A stretch of 64,000 nucleotides of DNA from Semisulcospira habei. Lineage: Eukaryota > Mollusca > Gastropoda > Semisulcospiridae. Each line of letters starts with the position of its first letter. Within the stretch, counting starts at the first letter, position 1. Positions 40,446-52,440 of this stretch are shown here, in pieces. Location: positions 212,482,301 to 212,546,300 of the forward strand of contig BTPG01000004.1 in assembly GCA_036245525.1 (NCBI GenBank). The letters are read 5' to 3'. Under the pieces are notes generated by a model. That model was not told the DNA's origin and searched no databases. It saw only the letters and a list, made by a program, of their open reading frames with translations. The position numbers were made by a program, and so were the translations under genes.

Positions 40446-43133
40446 ACATTTTTTTAGCAAAGAAAGGGGTGTAAGTGTCTGGGACCGCCTACGTATATGC
40501 AGTGAAAGACTAAATGACATAGCGTGCACCGAAAAGGGCCGATAAGCCCTACCGTGACCTGACTGACGCACCTGAGGTGGGGTGGGGGGAGAGGTGGTGG
40601 GGGGGGGGGGAGGGGGGGTTTGGGGGTGTGTTTGCCAGGGGAAATGGTGGTGGCGGGTGGTAGCTGGAGAGACGAGGACCATCCTCTGATCTATATCTCT
40701 ATCAGACAATGGAGCACGTAACTAAAAAGGTGCTGATGTGCTTACAGACTTCATTTGAAGAACTGGATGAAATTCGTACTGTTACGATTGTGGTTGTGTT
40801 GTCCTGTGAGAGCATACATGTGTTAATCGTAGGAAACGATGCGACATTTATTTGAGCTATCATGGTCACGATTCACGTACCTTTTTAGTAAGATTTTCTT
40901 TTGTTCGCGCGTAGAGCGCAATTCGCTTTGCTATTATGCTAAGTTTAACGGGAAGCTTCTAGCAAGGTCGCGCGGAGAATAGCGGTCGATTTTTGTTTTG
41001 CGTAGATTCGCGGAGTATAGATTAGAGCCTTCGAGCAAGTCGCGCTGTCTAGTGACCGCGTAGTGTGTCGTCAGAGGTGTAGGCAACATTTCGTTACACT
41101 CTCAAATAGACGCTCAAATAGTCATAGTTCTTTACTGTGCGCGTGAAGTTGGCAGCCGGTCAGTGTGTTTTTTTGAAAGATTGTGAAACTTCAGGAAAGG
41201 TCCCGGCTAGGTCGTGAACTGCCTTCCATACTTTTGTGTGATATCATTACACATTAGGATTTGAGGCTGAAATTAGTAGCCGAAATTTTGTAGCCTATTG
41301 TAGTTATTCTAGAAAATTCTTTCTTTATTAATATTTATGAGTTTCAGTTACGTGTTTCGTTCTGATTGGTTGCGTTGTATGATTTTCTTGGATTATTCTG
41401 GAAATTGGTTGTACTATAAAAGATTGGTGCTGGGAAGCACGTGGATTCATTGTCTTTCATTGTCAGTTGTAGAGACACGCAGTTTATCGTAGGTACGTGG
41501 CCCGTATAGGATGTACATTGTGAGAGACGTAGCGTAACGGTGGTGTACTTTGTATGAGAAACTTTGTGTCGCCAGTGTGGACATTTGCAGAAGAGACATT
41601 GTATCAGTGTTGGTGCATTTGGGAATGCATTGTGTGCAGATCGTGCCGATTGTGTGCCCCACTTCCTGTTGTCGTCCGTACGTGCTACTGTAAACTTCTC
41701 TGTGCAGCGCAGACCTTTACCGTTAGGCTTAGCCACTGCACAGACTCGTAGAATAGACTACAAAACACACACGATATTTTTACTGGTAATTGCACAAATA
41801 CTACTCTGCCAGCTTGTACAATTCACGAGGCTTCATTTTTGTGCAAGAAAATGCACCAGAGGAAGTTTTGGACCGAAACTAAAGACTGACCTATTCGAGA
41901 GAAAAAACCACGCCCTGCGTTCGCGGCTGTGTCCCGTCGCACATGGCTAAACGAAAAAATTGGAAAGGTCAGAAAAACGAAAACAGTAAATTTCATTCAC
42001 ATGACACTGGCAGTTGTACCGTCAACGCACAATTAGCCCCGCCTGCACAGAAAGCCTTTGCTGCATCATGTTTACTACCACATCGTTATGTCTACCTTGA
42101 AGGCCACGGACTATAGTGCCGTTTCCGTACTGTCCAGTCTCTTAGCTTTAGTCAGTCCCAGTCATCCCCTAATTTTTCAATTCCCTAAAAAAATACTACT
42201 GCTAACCAGCTGCACATTTGCCATGCACAAAATACCTCTCAAAACAAAAAGAAAAACAGCACATCACCCGTCTTATTTCTTGGCTATGAAACTGGTTCCT
42301 TACCAACCCCACACCCAAGCACAGCTGAAATCAGCGTGCCCCTCAAATCACTACATTACGTCAACGGCAACTCAACATAGGCCCACACTTATCCACTGGA
42401 TAAGCTCAGGATGGTATGAATCAAAGCTCAAACATGTCTCCTCTCAGCTAACTAGAAATTTCCAGCAAATTCCAACATTCAGCCCTACTACAAATTTCAA
42501 ACAAGGCAAAAATTATTTTTAAAAACACCGGTCCTCTTACTGCCTGAACTGCCCAATTTAAATATGTAACATGACCTGCAAGAGAAACTCTCCCACCTGA
42601 ACACCATTCAATCTGCCATCAGTGCAACCCTTAAACACTAGCTAAGTCAAACCCAAAGTGACACCATTGAATGTTGCTGCATCTTTATGTTATGACCCAA
42701 TATGTGAAGCGCGTTGTGGCATTCACTATGCTGTTGATGTTTGGATCATGCATATCTGATGCCATGAAAAGCAGACTAGATTTGGTCAGAATGTCTCCAA
42801 AATTAGCATGTACATCAAGTAACATATCTAATTTTCAGAAATGTTGCATTTGAGACACAGACACATGAAAGTTTATTTTTTTCACATTTTTCCATTACCA
42901 GACTACCCCCTTATGTTTTCTGTTTTTTCAAGTTTACACACACATGCAATACAGTCAAACTGACTTCTGGTGGGCTGGACAACTGAAAACATTTACCATG
43001 ACACTGACATTGATGAAAAATGAGCTTTCAGACCCAAGGTCATTTCCTTGTGTATCTCAGGGCAGCCACAAAGACAATGTCCAGGCATCCTCATTGACCC
43101 TGTTGTCTGGTGACAACAAGCAGGAAGAGGCCT
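40446..43133. other. Mostly unexplained sequence
   Basis: A G-rich tract is at 40570-40630. A TATA-like ACTATAAAAG lies at 41414-41423 in LTR-like sequence, but no second LTR was found. A short frame from ATG 41943 (MAKRKNWKGQ, 57 codons) is open without homology that I recognise. No reliable gene was identified. Confidence 0.4.
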
Positions 43134-43155
43134 GTGTGGTAAAAATGCCTTGAAA

Positions 43156-43505
43156 AATGCCTGAAAACAACCGTACGCCAGGCATACCCCCTGCGAGCCT
43201 ATGCCGCTCTATGGGACCAGCTAACGTTAGAGGCGTTCTTTGACTCCATGAACGACACGGAGCTTGAGTGGAGCGTGCGGCAGGGGAGGCCGACATCCGT
43301 GGAGAGGGCTGTTACCCTCGCCATGGAATTTGAAGCATTTCAGCAGACGCGTGCGAGGAAGAAGAGGATGGAGCAAAACAGCCTCTTCAGGATCCAGGGT
43401 CGAAAACAGGGGGAAGACGAGGACAGGCTGTGCCATAACTGCCGGGAGCGGGGACATTTTAAGGGCCCGTTGCCCCCGTCTACGCCGGCAAGAATGGCGA
43501 CATAG
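43156..43505 (+). pseudogene. gag remnant
   Basis: Frame AYPLRAYAALWDQLTLEAFF, MNDTELEWSVRQGRP, VERAVTLAMEFEAF, then a zinc knuckle start CHNCRERGHFKG. This is the C-terminal capsid/nucleocapsid region of Gypsy-type Gag, the RNA-packaging protein. The knuckle lacks its last Cys (PLP follows), and the N-terminal half of Gag is absent. Confidence 0.8.
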
Positions 43506-43569
43506 CAGCCCGCAGCGGCCAACTATCTCAGGCCGCTGTACACTCAGAAAAGCTGCCAGACAGGAAAGG

Positions 43570-43793
43570 ACTTGACTACGAATGATGAAGAATGCGAGGA
43601 AACGGGCGATGATGGAGGCTGTCCGGACGCGGAACTGCCCCCATCTCCCTTTCTACGCCGGAGCAAGAGAGCACGTAAATTACCTCAGCGGTTTCTCGAC
43701 TTGGCGGATCCATGGTCGGTCATCATCACCGAATCGGCGACACAGGCAGACGGAGGGAGTTCCTGCGGCACAAGTCCGGGAGGCAGGGTATAG
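43570..43793 (+). pseudogene. pol C-terminal tail
   Basis: Acidic stretch then FLRRSKRARKLPQRFLDLAD, the kind of basic tail found after the integrase in Gypsy-type Pol. It follows gag almost directly, so most of Pol has been deleted. Confidence 0.5.
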
Positions 43794-44988
43794 CCCGCGC
43801 CCGGCCGAAGACGACTAGAAGCCGGGGAGGCAGGGTGGCCCGCGCCCCGCAAGACAACCAACGCTGCAGGACCAAAGACCTTCGTCGCGACGTCTTAGAA
43901 CACGGAATTTGTTAGTGTAACTGTGTAGTGTAAGTGAGTTAAGTTAGAAAAAGAAACACTTTAGGACTGGTAAGATTAAGCAAGTGAATACTTTGGACAA
44001 GATTTGGAAAACATTTGGAAACAAGAAAAATCAACGCGAGTGACATGACTTTTTCAGTGAACAGTGTTAATTGAACTTCAAGATTATTGAAGGACTTTCG
44101 CCGACGTCCACGGATAGATCGATACGGGTAACCGCGTGCCTTATACACATCATTATTTTTTTTATTGTTTTTGTTTGCAGCCGGGCGAGTTTTGGTTTTG
44201 CATGACGTGGGTGTTTTTATGCTGAATACTGATTTTTGTTGTTGCTTATATTGGTGATTAGCTCCAGCGGAGGACAGGGGATGAGGGCCGTTCGTAATCG
44301 TCGCTACCGAATCTATATTTGCAGGCCTAGTAGTGATGTAGTTTGATTTTTTTTTTTTTTTTGGTCTTATTTTGCCGGTCGAATTGTTTTCTCTCGACCG
44401 ACACCTGTGTCAGACGACACACCTGAGGTTCCTCGACGATATTTTTTTTTTGCCAGGTGTTTTGTTTTTACCTGGGTGGATTCTTTTGTGGTGACTGTCA
44501 CCTTATGGGTGTGTTGGGTTTAATAATGCGTTTTTTTTATAATTGTTTTGGTGTGCTTTGTAACGGCATACGTTTGGATTATGTAACCGTAGTGTTGGTT
44601 GATTTTTTTTCGTGCATGATGGTGTTTAGATTTTGATTTTTGGTTTGTGTTGAAGTGTGAGAATGATTGATTGTGGTCGTTTCATTGCACCTGAGGTACC
44701 ATGGTATTGGAGGCTAGTCAGTTGTAACACGTCAGTCAGGTGTTTTTTTTTGGTTGTTGTAACGGCGACTTTTTTTTTGTGTGTGTGTGTTGCCGTGTGA
44801 CAATTCGAGTTGGTGAGAACTGTGTTTTGTCGCGCAGCGGCTTGTGAACCAGGACTTGAATTGGTTTTTGTGCGTGTGTTTTTAAGTTTTTCTTTGCATG
44901 CCTTGGTTGTTTTTGTAGTCATTTTTACCACTATGTTTATAGCATGTTTTTTTCCGATTGAGGACAATCGCTGAGGAAGCGAGGGGTA

Positions 44989-46767
44989 GTGTGGTAAAAA
45001 TGCCTTGTACACGTTTTTTATCGTATTGTTTTTTCTTTTCTTTCTGTGTAGTCCGTGTGCTCCCTGAGGCTTACTGCATAGTTCAGCTATTTTTGTCTCC
45101 TGCAAGCCTGGCCGGAATTTAGTGTGTATTTACCGCCAGTAGTAAGAGGCGAGGCTGTGTAACACGGGAGAACGTTTAGACAAAGGCCAGATGTTGTACT
45201 CAGTGACCGCAAGTCGCCTAGTGTCGGTTTCTCCCTTCTTTCCAGAGCTCTGCTACGGTGGCAGACAGCTGGTTACTGCGGAGTATTTTCCCTTGACAGG
45301 AGATTTGATTTTGGGTTGTTAATTACGTAGTCTTGTAAAAGTACGATTTTTTTTTATCTGCAAGAGGATTTTACAACAATATAGTGTTTGAAGTGCTCTA
45401 GGTGTTGGTAATAGTTTCAGAATTTACAAAAGCGTATTCAGCTAGGAAAGTAATGTTCTATCGCATGAAAAAGTGCTTCACCATTTTTGTAACACGTAAT
45501 GATTTTGGTCGGGCGAGCGACTTTCCGCCACCCGTGAGCTTTTCGGCTCCCGCTGCGGTCGGCCTTTGGCTTAGATGGCGGTGATCTGCGGAGATAGGTG
45601 GATTTGAGCGGTTGTTATCCACGATCGCTTCTACAGTTGCTGTTTCGACTTTGCCGTTTTTCCAGAGTTCTCTACAAACCAGCATTTTGGACTCTGCCAT
45701 TTTTCTGAGCCCTCCTTTGAACGGGAATCCCAGACTCTGTCGTTTTTTTGGAGTCTTGGGACTTTGCCATTTTTCTGGCGGCTCTGCTTTGTAACGGGCG
45801 CTTCGGACTTTGCCATTTTTCCGAGGTTTCCCTTTACAAAGGGCGCTTTAAACTTAGTCATTTTTTTGGAGTCTTCGGACTCTTGCCTTTTTTTCTGTAG
45901 TCTTCCTTGATAACGGGCGTCTCGGACTTTGTCGTTTTTCCGAGGCTTCCCAATACCAAAGGACGTTTTAGACTTAGCCATTTTTTTGGAGTCTTCGGAC
46001 TCTGCCATTTTTCCGAGGTTTTCCTTTATAACGGGCGCTTCGGACTTTGCCATTTTTCTGAGGCTTCCCTTTATCCAAGGACCTTTTGGACTCTGCCATT
46101 TTTCTTAGTTATTCTTTATAGCGGGCGGCTCGGACTGTCGTTTTTCTGAGGCTTCCCTTTGAAAAGGGCATTTTGGACTCTGTTATTTTCAGGGCTCTTC
46201 TTTTGTAACAGGCGCCTCGGACTCTGTCGTTTTCCGAGGCTTCCCTTTTACAAGGGGGCGTTTTGGACTTAGTCATTTTTGTACAGGTCTTCTTTTAACA
46301 AAGGCCTCTCTGACTTAATTACTTTTATAGACTTTCTTTTATAAAGGGCACTTTGGACTTTGTCATTTTTGCCGAGGCTTCCTCTTATCTAATGGCCTCT
46401 CCGACTTAGTTATTTTATTAGATTCTCCTTTGTTCGGACTTTGTCATTCTTTTTTTAGAGACACGACTTAGATATTAGTACTGTGCTGCGCTACTGTAGT
46501 AACACCTGAGTACATTGTGACCAGCAGAGAATATATTTTTCTCAAACGGCCTCATGCCGGGGCATTTGTTGTCGCTTTATCACTATTAGCCTGTACTGCA
46601 ATATATATACGAAATGCGATCTTCGTTTCACATGTTTTATTGTAGTTAGTATCGAGTGCGAGTGACTGTGCTTGTGTGTGTGAACCTGGCATCCTGACAC
46701 GAGCAAACATTTACATACACATTCACCGGTCACACAAACATTGCACGCGGTCAGCGACCGGCTACAG
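44989..46767 (+). repeat. Long terminal repeat, about 1.8 kb
   Basis: Begins TGTGGTAAAAATGCC just after a purine tract and ends ...CGGCTACA before a primer-binding-like site. A tandem array (45640-46450) forms its middle. The limits rest on these landmarks since no second full LTR is in the window. Confidence 0.6.
45640..46450 (+). repeat. Degenerate minisatellite inside the LTR
   Basis: About 12 units of roughly 60-70 bp built from GGACTTTGCCATTTTTCCGA, GGCTTCCCTTTATAAAGGGCG. Each unit carries a small CCCTTTATAAAGGG-type inverted repeat. The 140-residue - strand frame across it is a repeat artefact. Confidence 0.85.
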
Positions 46768-48560
46768 ATTTTGGTGTCGAAGGCTGGGGTGAGGCGACAC
46801 TACATAATTTTGGTGTCAGAAGTGCGACATTACATAATTTGGTGTCGGAAGGGCGACATTACACCTGTAACCAGCTGCCATGCCCTATATGCTGCTTGCA
46901 ATCTTTTCCTCAGGCAAAGGGGTCATGAAACAGCTCTGCAATTTAAACATTAAGTCTACTGAGTTTTCCTACAGACAAAAGACTACACAAAACAGCCAAA
47001 ACTATGCTACGCGGGACACACCGCATACCTAAACAAGTGTCTGGAGTGCTTATTTAGGAGGTAGCTGAGAAAAATGGTTATGTACAGTTCATTTTTATAT
47101 AAAACACACTTGCCAGAGTCTCAAAACACCTCAACTCATGTTGCAAATGCAGTAGACATATGCAACATCAGAATCAAGTCAAAGACAAAAGGTAGAGACC
47201 TTTGACAGCGAAGACAGCTCTCACATAGAAGGGACTTTGTGGGTTATGGTTGATCCCATCTCTTTTTATTTTTATTTTTTACAAGCCACGTGAATTCGCA
47301 CACGTAGAAGATGTGTCCGCGTTATTGCCCTTTTGTGCATCAAGGAACTCTCCTATGTAGCTAGAGAGAAGAGCAGAAAAGTCTTTCATTTTTACGACAT
47401 TCACCCAACTTCACGCTGTAAACAAAAGTTAAGTTAGTTCTTTTGCCCAGCAATGTTGTAAGAACATTGGTGAGGCGTGCAGATACACGTCATGACATTA
47501 TGTTGTACATGGTATGCAGACACAGTGCGAACTATTAACCTTTACTGCATGTTTTAAATCCCTTTAAATCCTGTGCTTTACACACGCGCACGTACTACGC
47601 TCCCACGCACACATGCAATGATGTCTTGTGCATTGGATTAAAAACCAATAGACCCCTAAGCACGATGGATAAGTCAACGTATGAGCAGCGACAGCTTGCT
47701 CATTAGCGAGCATAAGATTCCCAGGCCGGCATCGGCCTTGTCTGGTCGCGGGCCAGACAAGACCGACGTCGGCACAAGGATCTTTTGCTTACCGTGAGCG
47801 TGTACAGCGTGACTGAGCAAGACCGGAAACATCCCGCATATAGTCACGCCGCAATTGTAAATATAGCGCTGTTTACGACACATCGCGCGGTACAGAACCT
47901 GTGGACCAAACCACAGTATGAGGCGTACGCAATATCCTGAGACGATAGCGTTGGTATAGTTCCGCTTCATTTTGTGTGTGCATACAAGCGACCGAGAACA
48001 ATTGCCTTATTAATATTGGATAATATTATTAGCTGTAAACTAAAGTTTATTCGCATTAAATACGAATGACCATACGCATTTCACTTTGCACCTCTCCCGA
48101 CTATATTTCCCAAAGAAGGAAAGGAAAAGAAAAACCAAAAACCCGACTAATATATTGTTCGCATTCGGATTAAACAAACAAAACAAACACACAAACAAAC
48201 ATACACACACACAAACAGAAACAAACAAACAGATAGACAAACAAACAAGCAATCAAACAAACAACAACAAACAAAAAAACCCACAACAAAAACAAACAGA
48301 CAGATAAAGCCCAAGCTCAGTTTAACTTAAATATACGTATATTTTTATCTAGTAAGCGGTTACGGGTGAGTACAAGTGATGTGTAAATACTTGCAAGCGC
48401 TAAAAGACATGACTCAGTAGTAGCGGTCAGCGGTATTACGCGCTCCATCCATCATACCGCGGTATCGGATACAAATATACGCGCCCAGGGCTGGTCTCTG
48501 GTTCGGAAGTGTTCGGGAAAAGTCAGAGTGAGCCGAAGGTAGCTGAAGATAGACCGTGAG
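46768..48560. other. No gene seen
   Basis: 47150-47270 is one copy of the repeat also found at 58795-59010 and inverted at 61338-61650. 48160-48305 is a (CAAA)n-type simple repeat. The rest is unrecognised. Confidence 0.5.
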
Positions 48561-48568
48561 AAGACGGG

Positions 48569-48722
48569 GGGGGGGGGGGGGGGGGGGGGCGGGGGGGGGG
48601 GCGGGGGGGGGGGGTTGTTAGTAGTTATTCGGGCTTAACGCCGAGCAGGCAACTAAAACCATCTCACGGCGGGGGATGGGGGGGGGGGGGTGGGCGGGGA
48701 GGGGGGGGGGGTGTGGGGGTTG
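48569..48722. repeat. Poly-G tracts around a GCCGAGCAGGC repeat copy
   Basis: Poly-G 48569-48613, then GTTAGTAGTTATTCGGGCTT + AACGCCGAGCAGGCAACTAA, CACGGCGGG, and poly-G again. Same arrangement as 1589-1712. Confidence 0.85.
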
Positions 48723-48871
48723 TGAAAACAAGGTTGGAATAGTCTTAGTTGGGGCAAGACAGCACTGAGAACCCGTTGTATCGCAGGTTTTAGCAATCAA
48801 AACTCGCCCCGTTAGGATCACAAGTAACGCATTGCCCTTCTCGTGTGTTCATCTCCTTTGAAAAGGGGCTT

Positions 48872-49087
48872 TTAACCCATTTTAATCTTAAGGCCGCATT
48901 TCCCAAAGTTTGGAGATGTCACCTAAAGACTATGTACCATTCGTAGGAGAGGGGTCTAGGATGACAATTCAAGGGCACTGCCAGAAATTAGCTTGGCGCC
49001 TTATGGCACCAAGCTAATCTGGTACTCTATTTAAATTATCATGGTCAATCCATCTCCAGGTGTAGTGCGTCGGGGGCTACATGGTTA
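48872..49087. mobile_element. MITE-like element, family B, diverged
   Basis: Ends AACCCATTTTAATCTTAAGG and GGGGGCTACATGGTTAAC. The core GCCAGAAATTAGCTTGGCGCC pairs with GGCACCAAGCTAATCTGG. Confidence 0.75.
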
Positions 49088-49095
49088 ACAGATTG

Positions 49096-49240
49096 ATATA
49101 CTGACGAGCAAAAGAAATGCGACATTTTTGGGACCACTATCCCAAAATGTCGCATTTGTTTTGCTCCTCAGTATATAAGTGAAATACAATCATAAATACG
49201 TTAAAAAATGTCGCATTTCTTTTGCTTGCCAGTATACAAA
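49096..49240. repeat. Foldback with three arms (GACGAGCAAAAGAAATGCGAC family)
   Basis: Arm 1 (49096-49133) and arm 2 (49140-49176) are near-perfect inverted copies. A third arm (49203-49238) repeats arm 2. A related hairpin is at 62076-62174. Confidence 0.85.
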
Positions 49241-49587
49241 TGAAGTGCATGCGTAAATACTTTCGCCTGACCTTCCTGTGAATGCAGCCACCGCTCCTGT
49301 GAACACTACAAGTGGCGGCAGACTCAAGACGCTTAAGATTTATGACTGGCATTCACGTTGAGTAAACTTCAAATTCATCACACGAGATCCCACATAATCT
49401 CTGCAGAAACGTCACCACGCAATGGCTTCTTGCATTCAGTTATCTGTTGACAAACAACGTAACACTCGCCCAGCCTCTGATCGAATGTCATACGCCCTTC
49501 TTCTGCTTCGGATAGATGGTCACAGATGTTCATGATGATTAATTACCCATTCAGAACCGAGAAAATGTGAACTCCACCACTCCAACT

Positions 49588-49655
49588 GCAGGAGGTATAG
49601 ATCCTCTTGAGTCCCTGCAATTGCGGAGGCTCATGAGATTCTATGACTCTTGCTG
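49588..49655. repeat. Family A hairpin
   Basis: AGGAGGTATAGATCCTCTTG and its partner TGAGATTCTATGACTCTTGC around CAATTG. Confidence 0.75.
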
Positions 49656-49774
49656 AAACCACTTTTTGTTTATCCTATTGAAAATACGGTAGACTTTGAA
49701 ATGGGGCTGGCTTCAGCCCGTTTAACAACTAGTACGCGATAACATTGGCGGGCAAGCGTCACACCATAAAAGTG

Positions 49775-49848
49775 TTGTAACAAGATAAAATTACATCACC
49801 CCAAGCTACCGTAGCATTGCTGTTGAACGCAGATCTAGCGCCAAAGCG

Positions 49849-49939
<91 letters not shown>

Positions 49940-50012
49940 CGTGTGTGTGTGACACCGCCTGGAGCCCGCTTGGACGGACACGCTTGAAACTTTAAGATAT
50001 TGTCTTTAAGAG
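49775..50012 (-). repeat. Interspersed repeat with internal (CA)n, copy 2
   Basis: Reverse-strand homologue of 4955-5285 with a (GT)n core on the + strand (49851-49950). It sits directly before copy B of the duplicated segment. Confidence 0.7.
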
Positions 50013-50035
50013 AGTTTTTTATATATTTTTTAAAA

Positions 50036-51417
50036 GTTATTTTCCCCAGGATCAAGCATCTCAACACAGTCAGAAAACTGCCTGCAACAGATGCTGCTGA
50101 CAGTATGTGTATGGGTCCCTTGTGTACTCTCTTAGAGCTTTATGGTATAAGTACAATGCCAAATGTCGAAAGTTATCGTTTGGAGGCTGTATTGTTTTTG
50201 TACCCGAGTCGTGGATTTATCCTCTGCATCGGCCTTGTTTTGAATTAATATGCATATTTATGAGCCTACGTCACAAGGCAGAACCCGGCCGACCAGTGTA
50301 TCGCAATACTGCAGGTCACGAGGTCATCGGTGTGGTGTACACATGTGTCAGTGTACACGTTTACTGATGTTTTCTGGCATCTCTTTGACGTAATTTTTCA
50401 CGAGAAAGTAGAATAAAACTTTTATACTCGCTATACTGTCAAAAATCACAGTGTGGGTTCCGCTTAACCTGCTAGTATTTATTAGTAACGATCATGCACT
50501 GACCGAGGGCGTGGCTTATTTGACTCGCAAAACCGGTAAGCCTGCGTCCAGGGTGACTAGTTTGACCTTTGACCCTTTACCCCTCGGAAACACACAACGC
50601 GTTCCATCATTGAAACAAAACATCGGTATTTATTCCCATTTTCTGCACTGCAGTCAATTTCACATCTCATACATCGAGGTCTACGTAACTGAAAGCATCA
50701 TTGGAAACGACAAATGCACCATCGCAGCAGAAACACTACCTCTCTGAATCGAGCGAATGAGATCCAGCACAGACAAAAACATGTTACGACCAGCGCGTGC
50801 AACCGTTTGACACACACCGTAGTTTTCGGATCTTTGCAGCATAAAATGTGATAACTAGCTCATAACTATATGACAAAACAGGTTTAAAATCTTGCGAAAT
50901 CAGTAAGAGATAAATTCTACTGAAGATCATAAATTCTGAAAATCACCAGCGCTCGCGGAACTACTATAGGAAGATCGACAAAGACCGTAGATTACTTAAT
51001 GATCAGTTCAGCAGGAAAGGTACACTTTTCCACATGGCCATATTCCCTTGTCCGATGTTAGTTCTACTTAGGCCGGGTATCTTGTCTCTCTTCCTCTTTC
51101 TTCTCTTCTATTCCGGGCCGTCTGTCATCGGCGCAAGTCGATGATACTTTCTTTGTAGGCTTCGCTGGTTCATCCGCCATCTTGTCTCTGATTTGTTATA
51201 ATTATGCAGATGACCTAAGGTCGTATAGAATAGTTATGACGTCAGTTACCATCGCCTATCAGAAGCAATCTTTCCACAGTGTCCCGTCACAAGATTCCAG
51301 TGGGCCACTTTTCGCTTTGAACGGGTGGTCACTGTCTAAGTGGGTATATATACTGAATCCCAGTAAAAAGCTTTTTGCGAACTGAAGCATTAGAAAAGGT
51401 AAGGCGTGCCCCTTTAA
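50036..51417. repeat. 1.4-kb duplicated segment, copy B
   Basis: Direct repeat of 3226-4668. The counterpart of the candidate exon (about 51030-51182) is frameshifted and has no splice donor, so this copy does not encode the protein. Confidence 0.85.
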
Positions 51418-52440
51418 GCAAGAAAGTCAGTGTTAAACATGTGTGTGGGTTGAAGCAATGCTCTCACTTTCTGACAATTTGATTAGGAAGAGAGTCTCTC
51501 TGTATTTTGTTATGATCTCTGCGAACGTAATGTGGAAACGTGCTAAATGCATGCAGTATAGAAAAGGCTTAGTGGACGGTGGACATCGGTCATTCCATCT
51601 TCTTTTGCTTCAGAAAGGCTGTGGCTACGTCAGTCCACAGAACGTATAACCAGAAGCCCAAATCAGGCAATATTATGTTAAGGCACACCTTCTGCGTCCT
51701 CTGCAAAAAACAGAATGAAAAGATATTGAATCTCTGGCTCAAAGTGAAGGTATTTGTGCACCCAGTAAACGGCCATTTCCGCGAAATCGCAAAAAAGACA
51801 AAAATAATGTGTCAGATGTCTTTAGACATTTTCTATAGCACTGTCAGTCCATTTTCAGGCTTACATCATTAAAACAGGATGTCATTATTAATTATAAACC
51901 TGACTGGATGATGCTGTGATTACTGTGAGTGCCACAGTGGTTGATTTTGTATCCCTACCCCCAAGTTGTAAAAATACACAAAATTAATAAGAAACAATTA
52001 CTAAAGTTATTCCATTTCATTTTGACCTCTCTTTACCTATTAAGTTTCCATAATGTGAGCATAAAGTGCAAGAAAATAAAGAAAGTAGGCATCCTTTACG
52101 GTACGTTCGTGGTGAATGATAGCTTTTTCCCATTTAAAATTGCCGAATTGGGAAACGTACGTTGTTTCCGATGCCCTCAGAAATTCTGTATACAACTGAT
52201 AGGTCTTTTTTTTTAGGTTTAGGTTTAGGTTTTTAGGTTATTGGTTAGGATAGAGTACCACAGTTACTCCCAACCTGATTTTATGATGCTGTGATGCATT
52301 TAGGGGCCACAGTGGCTAAATCTGTTACCCTACCCACATTTTACGAGTACGCAAAAGAACGCAAAACGATCATAACAATTGCTTATCATTTCATTCATTT
52401 CAATGTGACCCATTAATTTAATTGTAATTCTTTTTAGTTA
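51418..52440. other. No gene; diverged tandem block
   Basis: GATGATGCTGTGATTACTGT...GCCACAGTGG (51907) recurs as GATGCTGTGATGCATTTAGG...GCCACAGTGG (52284) with similar followers, an old tandem repeat of about 370 bp. Confidence 0.45.

Larger units (their letters stand above)
43134..46767 (+). mobile_element. Deleted Gypsy/Ty3-like LTR retrotransposon
   Basis: Order: an 18-bp match to the LTR start (TGTGGTAAAAATGCCTTG, 43134-43151) fused to the middle of gag; gag remnant to about 43500; pol C-terminal tail at 43570-43793; non-coding region; a purine-rich tract (GAGGAAGCGAGGGG, about 44973-44986); then an LTR from TGTGGTAAAAATGCC (44989) to about 46767. After it come three primer-binding-like TTTGGTGTC(A/G)(G)AAG motifs. 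Protease, reverse transcriptase, RNase H and most of integrase are gone, so it cannot move alone. Confidence 0.7.

Noticed and set aside
42058..42522. 154-aa + strand frame
   Set aside because: No motifs, unremarkable composition, no splice context; likely chance.
45631..46053. 140-aa - strand frame rich in Lys/Ser
   Set aside because: Frame across the LTR minisatellite; repeated residues reflect DNA repeats.
51579..51872. 97-aa + strand frame
   Set aside because: No recognisable homology or signals, in repeat-flanked non-coding sequence.
52213..52235. TTTAGG repeats as interstitial telomere
   Set aside because: Only about three irregular units, and animals normally use TTAGGG.
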